A DNA stretch of 47,362 nt from IMG/VR virus record IMGVR_UViG_3300042945_001601, positions 1-47,362 of that record, one strand, 5' to 3'. A program made the position numbers and the translations under genes. Positions within the stretch are counted from its first letter, which is position 1; every line of letters begins with the position of its first letter. The notes under the pieces are model-generated. The model saw nothing but the letters and a program-made list of their open reading frames with translations. It was not told the origin of the DNA and ran no database searches. Shown here piece by piece: positions 21,312-29,214 of this stretch. Source of the DNA: a virus.

Positions 21312-21422
21312 ATTGGTATGTTGATTGGTTATGTAGCAAATATAGGGTCGAATGACGGAGAGATCCAGAGGATCCGTGATTCTTTTTTCTCCTCCCTCCT
21401 TCGGAGGTTCCGAGCGGTCCTG

Positions 21423-21519
21423 CCTTACTTTAGCTCTGTCGATCAACCAACCGACGGGCGTGGGCTAACAACCCGGGAGAGTGTACTCCAACCTGCGCCA
21501 CACCCGAGACCCCTATCCG
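21423..21519 (-). ncRNA. Structured RNA element III, copy a
   Basis: Minus strand contains GGGTGTGGCGCAGGTTGG followed by AGTACACTCTCC, a G/C stem and GCCCGTC, then ACAGAGCTAAAGTAAGG. GTGT/ACAC and GGAG/CTCC cross, predicting an H-type pseudoknot. Copy b at 38354-38452 conserves this core and the AGCTAAAGTAAGG tail while the G/C stem differs in sequence (GGG..CCC against TGGGG..CCCCA). Both follow a gene terminator and precede a -7 box. Confidence 0.55.
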
Positions 21520-21522
21520 CAG

Positions 21523-21548
21523 GAAAAGAGCCGGTTAAGGCTCTTTTT
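21523..21548 (-). terminator. Intrinsic terminator of 21564-22043
   Basis: Minus strand AAAAAGAGCC-TTAACC-GGCTCTTTT, just after the stop codon. Confidence 0.85.
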
Positions 21549-21563
21549 ATTAGCACCCAGCTC

Positions 21564-22043
21564 TTAGATGGCTGGGATGAGATCTAGCATGAAGCCCTCT
21601 GGCATGTGCTTTAAGCAGTCTGGACCAACGCCTAAGACGATTGAGTCTGGATGCGTAAGAGGCATAGCGCAGCGGCAGCAGCGTCCTTCGTGGTAGATGC
21701 TAGCACCTTTCTCGCGGAATAGTGCAGGGTTCTTAAGTGCGTTAGAAACGAACTTCATGATGCGATCAACTTGTGAACCTCGAGAGTGCTTCTGACCTAA
21801 GCGGTAGTTCTTGCTGTCAGAGAAGAAGGTAGCAGCGAAGTCCCATCCTGCGTCGCCGTCGTTGAGGATAGAGGTGTAGACGAAGAAGCGGCCGGTTCCT
21901 ACCATCTTGCCGTTCTTGCGCTCCTTCTGCTCCTTGATCTTCAAGCGAACGTGAGTGTCCTTAGCGTTGTTCTTAAGAGTTACGCGGGTACGTCCTGCGA
22001 AGAAAATGTGAGAGAAGTTCTGGGGGTTAAGTGGCTTGTTCAT
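21564..22043 (-). CDS. Phage protein with C-terminal DUF6011-like zinc motif
   Basis: 159 residues. The C-terminus GRCCRCAMPLTHPDSIVLG followed by VGPDCL carries CxxC and a later Cys, as in the DUF6011 module (metal-binding, often at the end of phage or plasmid DNA-metabolism proteins). The N-terminal part is basic and beta-rich (FAGRTRVTLKNNAKDTHVRL). Promoter TATATTTG at 22070-22077. Possibly nucleic-acid binding (inference). Confidence 0.75.
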   Translation of the reverse strand: MNKPLNPQNFSHIFFAGRTRVTLKNNAKDTHVRLKIKEQKERKNGKMVGTGRFFVYTSILNDGDAGWDFAATFFSDSKNYRLGQKHSRGSQVDRIMKFVSNALKNPALFREKGASIYHEGRCCRCAMPLTHPDSIVLGVGPDCLKHMPEGFMLDLIPAI

Positions 22044-22117
22044 TTGCTTAATTGTTATTGGTTATGATGCAAATATAGGAACAACCCCCTCAGGAAAAAA
22101 ATGGTTTTGAAACTTTT

Positions 22118-22312
22118 TCATGCCTTAGGTGCTACCCTCTTGATCCGACACATTTCCCGGTGGACGTGGCGGGACTGCTCGTTAAAGTCAAACTCCGCAT
22201 TACCTCCGATGGTACTTCGTACCCTGAGCTTGCCGTAGGTGAGGTCTATCGCTTCCCCTGCTGGCTCGGTCTGCCTAAGGGACCGTATGAAGTCGGTGAT
22301 CTTCTTAATCAT
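22118..22312 (-). CDS. Small basic phage protein
   Basis: 64 residues from the ATG at 22312 (MIKKITDFIRSLRQTEPAGE). Ends NEQSRHVHREMCRIKRV. Overlaps the stop of 22305-22529 by eight bases, so it is the second gene of a two-gene unit. Function unknown. Confidence 0.7.
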   Translation of the reverse strand: MIKKITDFIRSLRQTEPAGEAIDLTYGKLRVRSTIGGNAEFDFNEQSRHVHREMCRIKRVAPKA

Positions 22313-22529
22313 TGTTACCTCCAAAAGTTTCGTTGTAGTACTTTTCGGCATCCTTGAAAGTAACCTGACTCGTGATGTTTCTGTTGTCAAGAATACCGTC
22401 AATGACCTCTTCCTTGTGGGCTTCTTTCACTTGTTCAGCGATTAAGCCTATTTCAAAATCATTCCCTTCCGGGATCAATGCCGAGAGTTTTTCGATAGCG
22501 ATCTCAACGCTGCTTTGCTTCTTTTGCAT
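22305..22529 (-). CDS. Small helical phage protein
   Basis: 74 residues: MQKKQSSVEIAIEKLSALIP then an acidic helix (GLIAEQVKEAHKEEVIDG) and FKDAEKYYNETFGG. The pattern (QYAI..LE.L......A..KEM...QI..A...G, YY..TF) is that of short conserved phage proteins of unknown role. Promoter TAACATTG at 22557-22564. Confidence 0.78.
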   Translation of the reverse strand: MQKKQSSVEIAIEKLSALIPEGNDFEIGLIAEQVKEAHKEEVIDGILDNRNITSQVTFKDAEKYYNETFGGNND

Positions 22530-22639
22530 AGTTATGTGTATCGATTAGTTATAGTGCAATGTTAATTCCTTTTAGCGTAGGGAACCCGAGGGTTGGCTAT
22601 TTAATTATAGCCTCCCCGTTCCCCTTGCATGAGCTTTGT

Positions 22640-22780
22640 TTAGTACCCGTTATCGTATTCCCATTGTGGCTCCTTTGACTCACGTAGGAAGGCTTCTCTG
22701 GCCATGTTACGCATGAGTTCTTGTTCTTCTTGGTAGCGGTCTCCTAGGACCTCTGGATCTAGTGGTTGGAAGTAGTACAT
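22640..22780 (-). CDS. 46-residue acidic phage protein
   Basis: ATG at 22780, TAA at 22640; MYYFQPLDPEVLGDRYQEEQ then REAFLRESKEPQWEYDN. It fills a gap between two genes and has a full cassette: promoter TATATTTG at 22801-22808 with the conserved CATAACCAA leader side. Real gene by context; function unknown. Confidence 0.65.
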   Translation of the reverse strand: MYYFQPLDPEVLGDRYQEEQELMRNMAREAFLRESKEPQWEYDNGY

Positions 22781-22837
22781 AGTGTTATTTGGTTATGGTG
22801 CAAATATATGGCTGCTTCCTGCAGAACCCCAGAAGGT

Positions 22838-23095
22838 TTATCTGAAACGGAATTCATACTCTGGGTCATCCTCGTCTGGCTCATTGTGGAACTCATATAG
22901 GACGGTGCCACCCCAGAAGAGGAAGTCATCATCCATACCAAAGTCCTTATCCAGTTCCACCTCAGCCAGAACTGTCATGCCCCAGTTGGCAGAGTAGTTA
23001 TCAAATGAGGACTTAGCCTTAACTAGATCAGTAGAGATAATACAGATGTCCTGCTCAACCTCTGATCTGTTCATTACAACATATACCTTATCCAT
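22838..23095 (-). CDS. Small acidic phage protein
   Basis: 85 residues: MDKVYVVMNRSEVEQDICII, beta-strand-rich start, then an acidic tail (NEPDEDDPEYEFRFR). Monocistronic cassette with TATATTTG at 23116-23123. No family recognised. Confidence 0.78.
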   Translation of the reverse strand: MDKVYVVMNRSEVEQDICIISTDLVKAKSSFDNYSANWGMTVLAEVELDKDFGMDDDFLFWGGTVLYEFHNEPDEDDPEYEFRFR

Positions 23096-23207
23096 AGTGC
23101 TTATTGGTTATGGTACAAATATACTATACGCGTACGTAGGAAACCCGCTCGTACGAGCGCTATTTCGCGGGTGTCACGCGGCCCTGGGTGGTAAGGGGCT
23201 AACAGGA

Positions 23208-23227
23208 AATGGGGCTCAAGAGCCCCA
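23208..23227 (-). terminator. Hairpin terminator of the DUF932-like gene
   Basis: Minus strand GGGGCTC-TT-GAGCCCC followed by ATTTCC. Further GC-rich inverted repeats (CGCTCGTACGAGCG; CCGCG..CGCG) fill 23130-23200 between it and the next promoter. Confidence 0.65.
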
Positions 23228-23252
23228 GATCCAACCAATCAACCAAACAATA

Positions 23253-24350
23253 TTAGTACGGACTTGCTACGATGTTTTCCATATCGTAGGTCTTCTTAGA
23301 TAGGATCTTAGAAGCCTCGACCTGAAGACGACGACGATCGTAGTCCTCGATTTTAAAGCCGTTGTCGTGTGTAGCGAAGTGAGTAATACCATTCACTAAG
23401 TCCCAGATCGATGTGCCAGTTTTGGCGCACTTACGCTGTCCTGGCGTCATCGTTACGGTGTCAATCTGAGCTCGGTGGAACACGTCCTTTGTCTCGTGAT
23501 AAGGCACCCAAGCTTCGGCTTCTCTGAGGCGAACGTCACTAAGGCTAAGTATTGAGTAGTGAGCATCTCCTAGTTCGGCTAGTGAAGCCGGTGTGTTCAT
23601 CGCCTTGCGGATACGATTTTCAAACCCGATAGGTCGGAAGTTGCGGAGTGCTAATTCATTTAGCTGGTTCCACATAGTTTCTACGGAAACCGGATCCATT
23701 GACCCAAGCTTCATGCTTTCCTCGAAGCTTTTTCCTATCATACCGTTGGCGCAGACCAAGCGGTAAAGGAACGGTGTAACCTCGAAGCCTCCATCTGGGC
23801 TGTTCAAGAAACTCACACCCCCGTAGTGATCCTCGTTAGGCAACCCCTTGATACCAAACTCATTTTTTGGTGAAGAAGCGTTGATTGCTAAACGACCATC
23901 CTCGTTAACTGAGAAGCTATTGATCTCAAGTCCGTAGCGATCCACGATACGGGTAGTGGTGTCCAAGAAGGTCTTGTTGCTAACAATTTCACGTGGATCC
24001 CTCTGGATACTTACGATCTCTTTGGTAAAGGGCGAGAAGACCAAACTCACTGAGGTGTTACCCTTCGAAGCTGCTACGACCTTTAGCTTATTGACCAATT
24101 GTTGGCGTGCTCCCTCGCCGAATGTGCCGGTGAAGGTCTTGTCGAAGCCGATAGGCAAACCAACGATCTTACAGAGGTCTTTGAAGGCCTGCACTGTCAG
24201 TCGGACGGGCTTACCTGAGATCGATAAGGTGTCGCTGTTAACCAGCTGTACCTCCCTTAGCGATATCTCCTTACGGAGAGGTTGTTTTTCTAAGGCCTCC
24301 TTGGCCTTTGCGTCCCAAATGTCCTGGGAGATTGTTTCAAACTTTTTCAT
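23253..24350 (-). CDS. DUF932-like phage protein
   Basis: 365 residues. YRLVCANGMIGKSFE at about 200 is the signature segment of the DUF932 family (phage/plasmid-like proteins with a C(S/A)NGM motif), and the C-terminal VNGITHFATHDNGFK also fits. The family is common on plasmids and phages, with unknown function, often linked to DNA maintenance. Next gene upstream is a RadA-like ATPase, consistent with a replication/recombination block. Promoter TACTTTAG at 24379-24386. Confidence 0.7.
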   Translation of the reverse strand: MKKFETISQDIWDAKAKEALEKQPLRKEISLREVQLVNSDTLSISGKPVRLTVQAFKDLCKIVGLPIGFDKTFTGTFGEGARQQLVNKLKVVAASKGNTSVSLVFSPFTKEIVSIQRDPREIVSNKTFLDTTTRIVDRYGLEINSFSVNEDGRLAINASSPKNEFGIKGLPNEDHYGGVSFLNSPDGGFEVTPFLYRLVCANGMIGKSFEESMKLGSMDPVSVETMWNQLNELALRNFRPIGFENRIRKAMNTPASLAELGDAHYSILSLSDVRLREAEAWVPYHETKDVFHRAQIDTVTMTPGQRKCAKTGTSIWDLVNGITHFATHDNGFKIEDYDRRRLQVEASKILSKKTYDMENIVASPY

Positions 24351-24455
24351 AAGCTTTATGTTGTTTTGATTGATAGTGCTAAAGTAAGATAAAGGACCGG
24401 GATAAAAGAGAAGGTTTGTAATCTTTTTTAGAGCCCGATCCTCCTCTATAGCTTC

Positions 24456-25475
24456 CTAAAAATCGTCACGCGGTGTGTAGCGTTCAACCATGCCATCCCC
24501 GAAGAGGGTGTCAAATGCATCTTCCTCCTCTTCCATCTGCTTCTTTTCGGCACTTAGTGCTTCTCTTGCCTCATTGTCGGAGTTTAAGCGGCGTGTGTCG
24601 TATACAACGTCTCCGGACTCTGCCAAGGAGAAGAAAAGTCTACGATTAACGATGCCTCTGCGGTTCTTTGTAAAGATGACAAAAGATGATCCGGTATCTG
24701 CATCAATGCGGAGTTCCATCATACCGGTGGTGTTGTGCTTCAATTTGTTGGACCCTACGAACACGCCTCCTTTGGTTACCTGCTGAATGGCCAGGAATGT
24801 GGTGTTGGTTCCTGTGTCGTTCTGACCCATATTGTTGACGATCATAAGATCAATTAACCACTTCTCAGATTGACCTGTTGTCATGTAATTTGACTCTTTG
24901 ACTGCCTCTTGTACCTCGGCGAAGGAGTCGATCAAGACAATGTCATAGCCGGGCTTTAATGAGTCCTCGACTACTTGCTTTGGGTTAGCGTCCAAATACT
25001 CTCCTAAGAAAAGTACCGGAACTTCTCCGAACTTTGGATATCTTTTTACGTAGCCCCAAAGGTCGATCCTCGTCATTTCCGCGGAGATGAATAAGACCTT
25101 TTTACCGACACGAGCCAGATCAGATAGCATATCTAAAGTGACCGTAGATTTACCGACACCCGGGTCTCCAATCACCATGTAGTTACATGCTTTAGGCAAA
25201 CCCCCGTCGTTGGTGAACAAGGTGTCAATAGCCTTGCCAGTTGGCATGGGTACGAATAAGTCATCTGCGAAGTGTTGGTCCTGCATCTTCACCAACTCGA
25301 TTGCTCGATCCACGAAGACTGGGTTAGCCGGCGGTCTTTGTGCGGTGGGTTGTGCAGGGGGTAAACCCATCTCCTGACGTTTGCGTTCTGCTGCTAGGCG
25401 TACTGCCTCTGCGATGCGCTGACGAGCTTCTGGGCTCATTGGCGCTCTCTGTCCTGTTGTTTCTTTTCTTGCCAT
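24456..25475 (-). CDS. RadA/Sms-like recombination ATPase
   Basis: 339 residues. Walker A GDPGVGKST (103-111), Walker B DIVLID (178-183), QVTKGG at 232-237 and KNRRG (270-274), which corresponds to the KNRFG motif diagnostic of RadA. It lacks both the N-terminal zinc finger and the C-terminal Lon-like domain of bacterial RadA; instead it has a Pro/Gln-rich N-terminal 50 residues and an acidic C-terminal tail (KKQMEEEEDAFDTLFGD). RadA drives branch migration as a hexameric helicase. Here it may be the phage recombination motor or a helicase. Box TACTTTAG at 25508-25515. Confidence 0.85.
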   Translation of the reverse strand: MARKETTGQRAPMSPEARQRIAEAVRLAAERKRQEMGLPPAQPTAQRPPANPVFVDRAIELVKMQDQHFADDLFVPMPTGKAIDTLFTNDGGLPKACNYMVIGDPGVGKSTVTLDMLSDLARVGKKVLFISAEMTRIDLWGYVKRYPKFGEVPVLFLGEYLDANPKQVVEDSLKPGYDIVLIDSFAEVQEAVKESNYMTTGQSEKWLIDLMIVNNMGQNDTGTNTTFLAIQQVTKGGVFVGSNKLKHNTTGMMELRIDADTGSSFVIFTKNRRGIVNRRLFFSLAESGDVVYDTRRLNSDNEAREALSAEKKQMEEEEDAFDTLFGDGMVERYTPRDDF

Positions 25476-25549
25476 TTTGCTATAGAGTTTATCTTTTGGT
25501 TATGCAGCTAAAGTAATTGAAATCACCGTAGAAAAAAAATGGTTTGTGA

Positions 25550-25981
25550 TTATTCCCTAGGATCTTTTGCAAAGTATTCAGAGAGCTTCACCGGCTTATT
25601 CCCATGGTGCATCTCTATTACGAACCACACCCCGGCTTCAAAGATGTAGCAGTAGTCACACCAGTCTGACATTTCAATGAATTCCTTCATGTTTGCTGAG
25701 ACCTTACAATTGGTGCCATTTTCTTTCCGATCTCTGCCGTAGAACACACATACACCATCCGCGGGGTCATCGAAGGTGTGCACAGCGTTTCCCTCCGGGA
25801 TCAATTTTTTGCCTAGTGAGGAAAGATCTCCTAAAGACATTAGCGTCTTGATCTTCTCGGGGTCCTGGTAGTTCTTCTCTAGAATTAAACCGTTGTGGCT
25901 TGGATAGCCGTCCCAGTGACAGTATACGGAGGTGATAGATCCGTCCTCGTTTATCATTCCTATTCTTGAGCGTGTTGACAT
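25550..25981 (-). CDS. Conserved phage protein (MSTRS.IG family)
   Basis: 143 residues opening MSTRSRIGMINEDGSITSVY, followed by CHWDGYPSHNG and LMSLGDLSSLG. This start and the HWDGY/GDLSSLG motifs are typical of a family widespread in large phages and plasmids; molecular function unknown. Promoter TACATTTG at 26008-26015 with a standard leader. Confidence 0.85.
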   Translation of the reverse strand: MSTRSRIGMINEDGSITSVYCHWDGYPSHNGLILEKNYQDPEKIKTLMSLGDLSSLGKKLIPEGNAVHTFDDPADGVCVFYGRDRKENGTNCKVSANMKEFIEMSDWCDYCYIFEAGVWFVIEMHHGNKPVKLSEYFAKDPRE

Positions 25982-26055
25982 GTTCTTTATGAGTATTGGT
26001 TGTGATGCAAATGTAAGAGAGAAAGCCGGGAAGAACCTGCTCCCCGGCTGACTTT

Positions 26056-26352
26056 TTAGAGGATGCTTACTGCCTTCTCGAAGTACTTCTCGATCTTCTT
26101 AAGGTAGTTGACTGCTGACCTCTTGTCTGGAAAGTATGCCCACATCTGGCAGTACTCGGAGTCCCATTTAATGCCCTCTGGACTGCCCACCTTCTCCTTT
26201 AGGTGATCCTGTATATCGTAGGCACATTCATAGTCTCGGAAGCGGTATACCCCTTTGGGAGAGCCTGTTAGTGACCAGCTCTTGCCACTGTTGTTGTAGC
26301 CATCGTTGTAGATGAGGAAGCCTGTCTTTGAAATGATCTCTTCTTTTTTTGC
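26056..26352 (-). CDS. Small phage protein, 98 residues
   Basis: Start ATG at 26352 (MAKKEEIISKTGFLIYNDGY). An in-frame TTG upstream lies inside the -7 box and is not credible. Middle SWSLTGSPKGVYRFRDYECA and C-terminal KRSAVNYLKKIEKYFEK suggest a small alpha/beta fold. Full cassette: TATATTTG at 26383-26390, GC hairpin upstream. Confidence 0.8.
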   Translation of the reverse strand, partial: AKKEEIISKTGFLIYNDGYNNSGKSWSLTGSPKGVYRFRDYECAYDIQDHLKEKVGSPEGIKWDSEYCQMWAYFPDKRSAVNYLKKIEKYFEKAVSIL

Positions 26353-26382
26353 CATGTTCTTATATGTTGATTGGTTATGAAG

Positions 26383-26390
26383 CAAATATA
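26383..26390 (-). promoter_or_regulatory. Representative leadered cassette promoter (TATATTTG)
   Basis: Minus strand: hairpin CCTCGGGG-CTT-CCCGGGGG, seven to nine bases, TATATTTG, then CTTCATAACCAATCAACAT and the ATG about 30 bases on. The same arrangement, box plus C[AT]TCATAACCAAT leader, is seen at 16412, 18662, 18975, 19736, 21337, 22070, 22801, 23116, 26008, 26685, 27050, 27955, 29074, 30833, 37342, 37640, 37994, 38270, 38916 and 39270 (left edge of each 8-base box; the box is TATATTAG at 16412 and 37640). None has a TTG about 20 bases upstream. Confidence 0.75.
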
Positions 26391-26429
26391 GGAATGAACC
26401 CCCGGGAAGCCCCGAGGGTTCTTGAAAAG

Positions 26430-26657
26430 TTATCCCTCTAAAATGTCCAACTCAGTGACCTCGAAGATGAAGATGTCAAGTTCTTCAACGGACTCTGGTT
26501 CGTAGTCGTAGTCCTCCGAGGTGAGCTCAGCCTTGATCTTCTCTTCAGCTGCCGCTTTTGTGTCAGTCTTGATGTGGAAGATGATAGGGCTTTCTAAGCA
26601 GCCTAGTACATCAGCGGGGTCTGTAACGACCACGCAATAGAGTTTTTTCTCGCTCAT
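26430..26657 (-). CDS. Small acidic phage protein, 75 residues
   Basis: MSEKKLYCVVVTDPADVLGC then an acidic helical part (AAAEEKIKAELTSEDYDYEP). Start at the ATG at 26657; the extended frame runs through the leader and promoter (26685-26692). Function unknown. Confidence 0.8.
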   Translation of the reverse strand: MSEKKLYCVVVTDPADVLGCLESPIIFHIKTDTKAAAEEKIKAELTSEDYDYEPESVEELDIFIFEVTELDILEG

Positions 26658-26731
26658 GCTCTTATGTGTTAATTGGTTATGATGCAAATATAGGATCTAG
26701 CCCCAGTGTAACCCCGAAGGTCTTATCTTTT

Positions 26732-27022
26732 TCAAGGTAGGTAACCGCTTTGTCCTTCGTGATTCCAGTGGTAGGATGAGCTACAAAGCTCACATGACAT
26801 ACCATCATCAAAAATAAGCCTTTCGTCTAAAGTGGTATGATGGCAGCTATCGCACTCGTGTACCTCGCCCACCTCTTCAGGGATTCTTTGGATCAATTCT
26901 ATTTGTTCAACTTCGCTCAAAGAGCTAATGTAGTCAACAAGAAGGTCACATACATTAATCTGGGTTTTGCTGTTGCCAACTAGAGTGACAAGAAGCTGCT
27001 CGATTTTTTCATTGTTGCTCAT
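26732..27022 (-). CDS. Small zinc-ribbon phage protein
   Basis: 96 residues from MSNNEKIEQLLVTLVGNSKT. The C-terminal half has CDSCHH and CELCSSSYHWNHEG, two CxxC pairs typical of a zinc ribbon. Helical N-terminal part. Could bind nucleic acid or a host protein. Cassette promoter at 27050-27057. Confidence 0.78.
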   Translation of the reverse strand: MSNNEKIEQLLVTLVGNSKTQINVCDLLVDYISSLSEVEQIELIQRIPEEVGEVHECDSCHHTTLDERLIFDDGMSCELCSSSYHWNHEGQSGYLP

Positions 27023-27081
27023 GTTCTTATGTGTTGATTGGTTATGAAGCAAATATAGGGTCTAGTCCCGAGAAGATCCTG

Positions 27082-27486
27082 CTAGATAGGATGAATTTCC
27101 CAGGCGAAGTAGACGCAGGATGATCTGCAGTCCCAGGTGTCGAGTAGCACTCCATCCTTCAGGCATGCTACGTGTTTTGATACACGCAGGATCCAAGTGC
27201 CGGTGGAGGGCATGGTCATTGCTGTTTTGCGGGGTTGTCCCTTGATGCCGGGGAAGGAGTGTCTGGTGGCCTTGAAGCCTAACTCCTTTAGAGTGTCGGT
27301 GATCTGCTTCTCCCAGTCTTTGTCAGCGCTGGACCTCTTGGTCCTCCAGCCTTTGGATTTCATTAGCTGGTACACCTCGTTGTAGGGACGTCCTGTGGCT
27401 ATCACCACCGAACGGATCATGCAGTCTTTAGAGCATTTGATATCATCAGAGCTCTTAGGTTGGAAGTATTTATATTGGTTGGTCAT
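27082..27486 (-). CDS. Papain-like cysteine protease-fold phage protein
   Basis: 134 residues. CSKDCMIRSVVIATGRPYNE (Cys22 at helix start), KHVACLKDGVLLDTWDCRS (His105, Asp116/119): the same Cys-His-Asp order as 10467-10949, and the DC..RS...ATG..Y.EV and DTWDCR motifs of a common phage family with predicted papain/C39-like fold. Enzymatic activity not proven. Leaderless: TATATTTG at 27491-27498 ends four bases before the ATG. Confidence 0.72.
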   Translation of the reverse strand: MTNQYKYFQPKSSDDIKCSKDCMIRSVVIATGRPYNEVYQLMKSKGWRTKRSSADKDWEKQITDTLKELGFKATRHSFPGIKGQPRKTAMTMPSTGTWILRVSKHVACLKDGVLLDTWDCRSSCVYFAWEIHPI

Positions 27487-27490
27487 GATG

Positions 27491-27498
27491 CAAATATA
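27491..27498 (-). promoter_or_regulatory. Representative leaderless cassette promoter
   Basis: Minus strand TATATTTG-CATC-ATG. The same layout (box, four to five bases, ATG) occurs at 16983, 17326, 20354, 20876, 33864 and 37020 (left edge of each box), where the box is TATATTAG, TATTTTAG, TATATTAG, TATATTAG, TATATTTG and TACATTAG. Confidence 0.7.
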
Positions 27499-27549
27499 GA
27501 AAAGAAGGCCGAGGAACTTCCGCTCCCCGACCAGTCTTTTTCTGGGTTT

Positions 27550-27927
27550 TTAGTCCTCAGAGCCCAAGTTGTCCAGGATCTCCTGAGCCAAGCCGCTGGC
27601 GTCAATTAAGGTGAGTGTTACGCTGACTGCACCCTCTACCGAGCTCTCGTCGACCTCTGCTGTGACGATGACGCCTCCGTTTCCGTTGTCGTCTGTGTCG
27701 TAGGTGATCTCGAGTTCCGATTGATCAAACTCGAGATCCTTCGATGTGAAGTCATCCAGATCAATTGACTCCAAGGCATCTATCAATTGACTTTTGGTGA
27801 TGCCCTTGCCTCCCTCACCATCCTTGATGGATTTAACGATTGCGACAACATCTTCTTTGCTGAAGATTGAACTGATAGAAGCTTGCACTCCCGCTAAGAC
27901 TTCTTCTTTTGTTTTTGTACCTTTCAT
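27550..27927 (-). CDS. Acidic phage protein, 125 residues
   Basis: From MKGTKTKEEVLAGVQASISS; very acidic (ITYDTDDNGNGGVIVTAEVD) with an EF-hand-like Asp/Gly run but no complete calcium loop. Ends in LAQEILDNLGSED. Cassette promoter at 27955-27962. Function unknown; an acidic decoy-like protein is one possibility. Confidence 0.78.
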   Translation of the reverse strand: MKGTKTKEEVLAGVQASISSIFSKEDVVAIVKSIKDGEGGKGITKSQLIDALESIDLDDFTSKDLEFDQSELEITYDTDDNGNGGVIVTAEVDESSVEGAVSVTLTLIDASGLAQEILDNLGSED

Positions 27928-27989
27928 AGTGGTTGATTGATTATTGTTATGATGCAAATATAGGGTCTATCCCCGTTGTAAAAAAATGG

Positions 27990-28307
27990 TTAGAGTAAAA
28001 TGTTGCTTTTCTTTATCCTGGAAATCTCCTCCATTATCTTCTCAACTTCCTCGATGATTTGATCAAAGTTAACTATGAGCCATCCTTGTCCCACATCGAT
28101 GACGAGGGGTTTCCCTTTTTCTGGACTATTTAGTCCATTCATGAAGTACTTCGCAGGGGTTCCCTTGATATCCAATATAGGCTCATCATAGCTCGGATCT
28201 ATTAGAGATCTTCGGATCGACACCTCGTAGCTTCTACCCTCATTATCTAAGGCCTTAGTTTCCAGTGGTATCTCGTTGATGAGCTTTGGTAGTTGTGTTT
28301 GATTCAT
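27990..28307 (-). CDS. Hypothetical phage protein, 105 residues
   Basis: MNQTQLPKLINEIPLETKAL, then SIRRSLIDPSYDEPILDIKG, and an N/D-rich middle with GQGWLIVNFDQIIEEVEK. No cassette box upstream; it follows the strong terminator at 28353-28387 and may use the degenerate sequence before 28330. Function unknown. Confidence 0.75.
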   Translation of the reverse strand: MNQTQLPKLINEIPLETKALDNEGRSYEVSIRRSLIDPSYDEPILDIKGTPAKYFMNGLNSPEKGKPLVIDVGQGWLIVNFDQIIEEVEKIMEEISRIKKSNILL

Positions 28308-28352
28308 ACCTCAAGAATAATCAACTATACCGGGTTAAAAAAGAGGAAACAT

Positions 28353-28387
28353 AAAAAAAGGCCTAGACTCTTTTGAATCTAGGCCTT
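28353..28387 (-). terminator. Strong intrinsic terminator
   Basis: Minus strand AAGGCCTAGA-loop-TCTAGGCCTTTTTTT, after the gene 28448-28774. Confidence 0.9.
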
Positions 28388-28447
28388 CGCCCTCCCAGGT
28401 TGGGGAAGGGACTTTGAACAACCAACCAACCTTATTTCTTCAGCTTC

Positions 28448-28774
28448 TTAGCGGTACTTTTGATAGATCTCCTCTAGAGCCTTTTCGTCCTCCGGACTCA
28501 GACTATAGAACTTAGATGCTAGCAGCTCCATCTTCTCGATGTGCTCCTGCTCTAGTGGGGAGTAGATGCTGTTACCCTTTCCAAAGTTCTTTACAAGATC
28601 TCTTCCGAAAGAGTCAGTGTGCTCGACCATCTCGCTAACCATAGCTTCTCTGACGCTATCATTCTCTGCTGCTTTTCTGACTATGTACTGTGCTGCTTCT
28701 TTAAGCTCAAAGTTCGAGCAATCTGATAGGATATCTTCGATATCAACGTCTTCTTCTACTGTGATATAAGGCAT
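28448..28774 (-). CDS. Small helical phage protein, 108 residues
   Basis: MPYITVEEDVDIEDILSDCS followed by helices (YIVRKAAENDSVREAMVSEM) and C-terminal SPEDEKALEEIYQKYR. Acidic. Upstream sequence TAACTTAG (around 28789) may be a weak -7 box. No motif. Confidence 0.78.
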   Translation of the reverse strand: MPYITVEEDVDIEDILSDCSNFELKEAAQYIVRKAAENDSVREAMVSEMVEHTDSFGRDLVKNFGKGNSIYSPLEQEHIEKMELLASKFYSLSPEDEKALEEIYQKYR

Positions 28775-28835
28775 AATTTATTTTTTGCTAAGTTATGAAT
28801 ATTCTACGTGGAAGTTCCGAAGAAGTTCCAGATTT

Positions 28836-29045
28836 TTAGCAGGACTCACACCAAGGCATTCCATTGGGTGTCTTAGGCCAGCTAGTTGGATTGTTCTGGT
28901 CCTTATTGTTTATTGAGTTCAAAAGACTTCTCACTACCAACTCATCGGTCTCGCTCATTGATAAGTTTACTAATAAGCCATACTTGTCTACTGCGTAACG
29001 GGGTTTAACCTCTCTTGATTCTTTTGGTAATTTTTTGCTTGACAT
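28836..29045 (-). CDS. Small basic phage protein, 69 residues
   Basis: ATG at 29045 (MSSKKLPKESREVKPRYAVD); the frame open further upstream runs into tRNA-Ser. Ends in PNGMPWCESC with a C-terminal CxxC that may bind metal. Cassette promoter TATATTTG at 29074-29081, the last cassette before tRNA array 2. Confidence 0.75.
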   Translation of the reverse strand: MSSKKLPKESREVKPRYAVDKYGLLVNLSMSETDELVVRSLLNSINNKDQNNPTSWPKTPNGMPWCESC

Positions 29046-29124
29046 AACGATTGGTTGTTTATTTGTTATGAAGCAAATATATGGCTGATCCTCTGAGAGA
29101 CCCTGTTGATACTGGAAAAAATAG

Positions 29125-29212
29125 CGGAGATGGAGAGATTCGAACTCCCGATACCCTTTTGAGGTATACACACTTTCCAGGCGTGCTCCTTCAGCCACTC
29201 GGACGCATCTCC
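29125..29212 (-). tRNA. tRNA-Ser (anticodon GGA)
   Basis: Acceptor GGAGATG/CATCTCC, anticodon stem CACGC/GTGTG with loop CTGGAAA, long variable arm, T loop TTCGAAT, discriminator G. Canonical. Confidence 0.93.
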
Positions 29213-29214
29213 AT

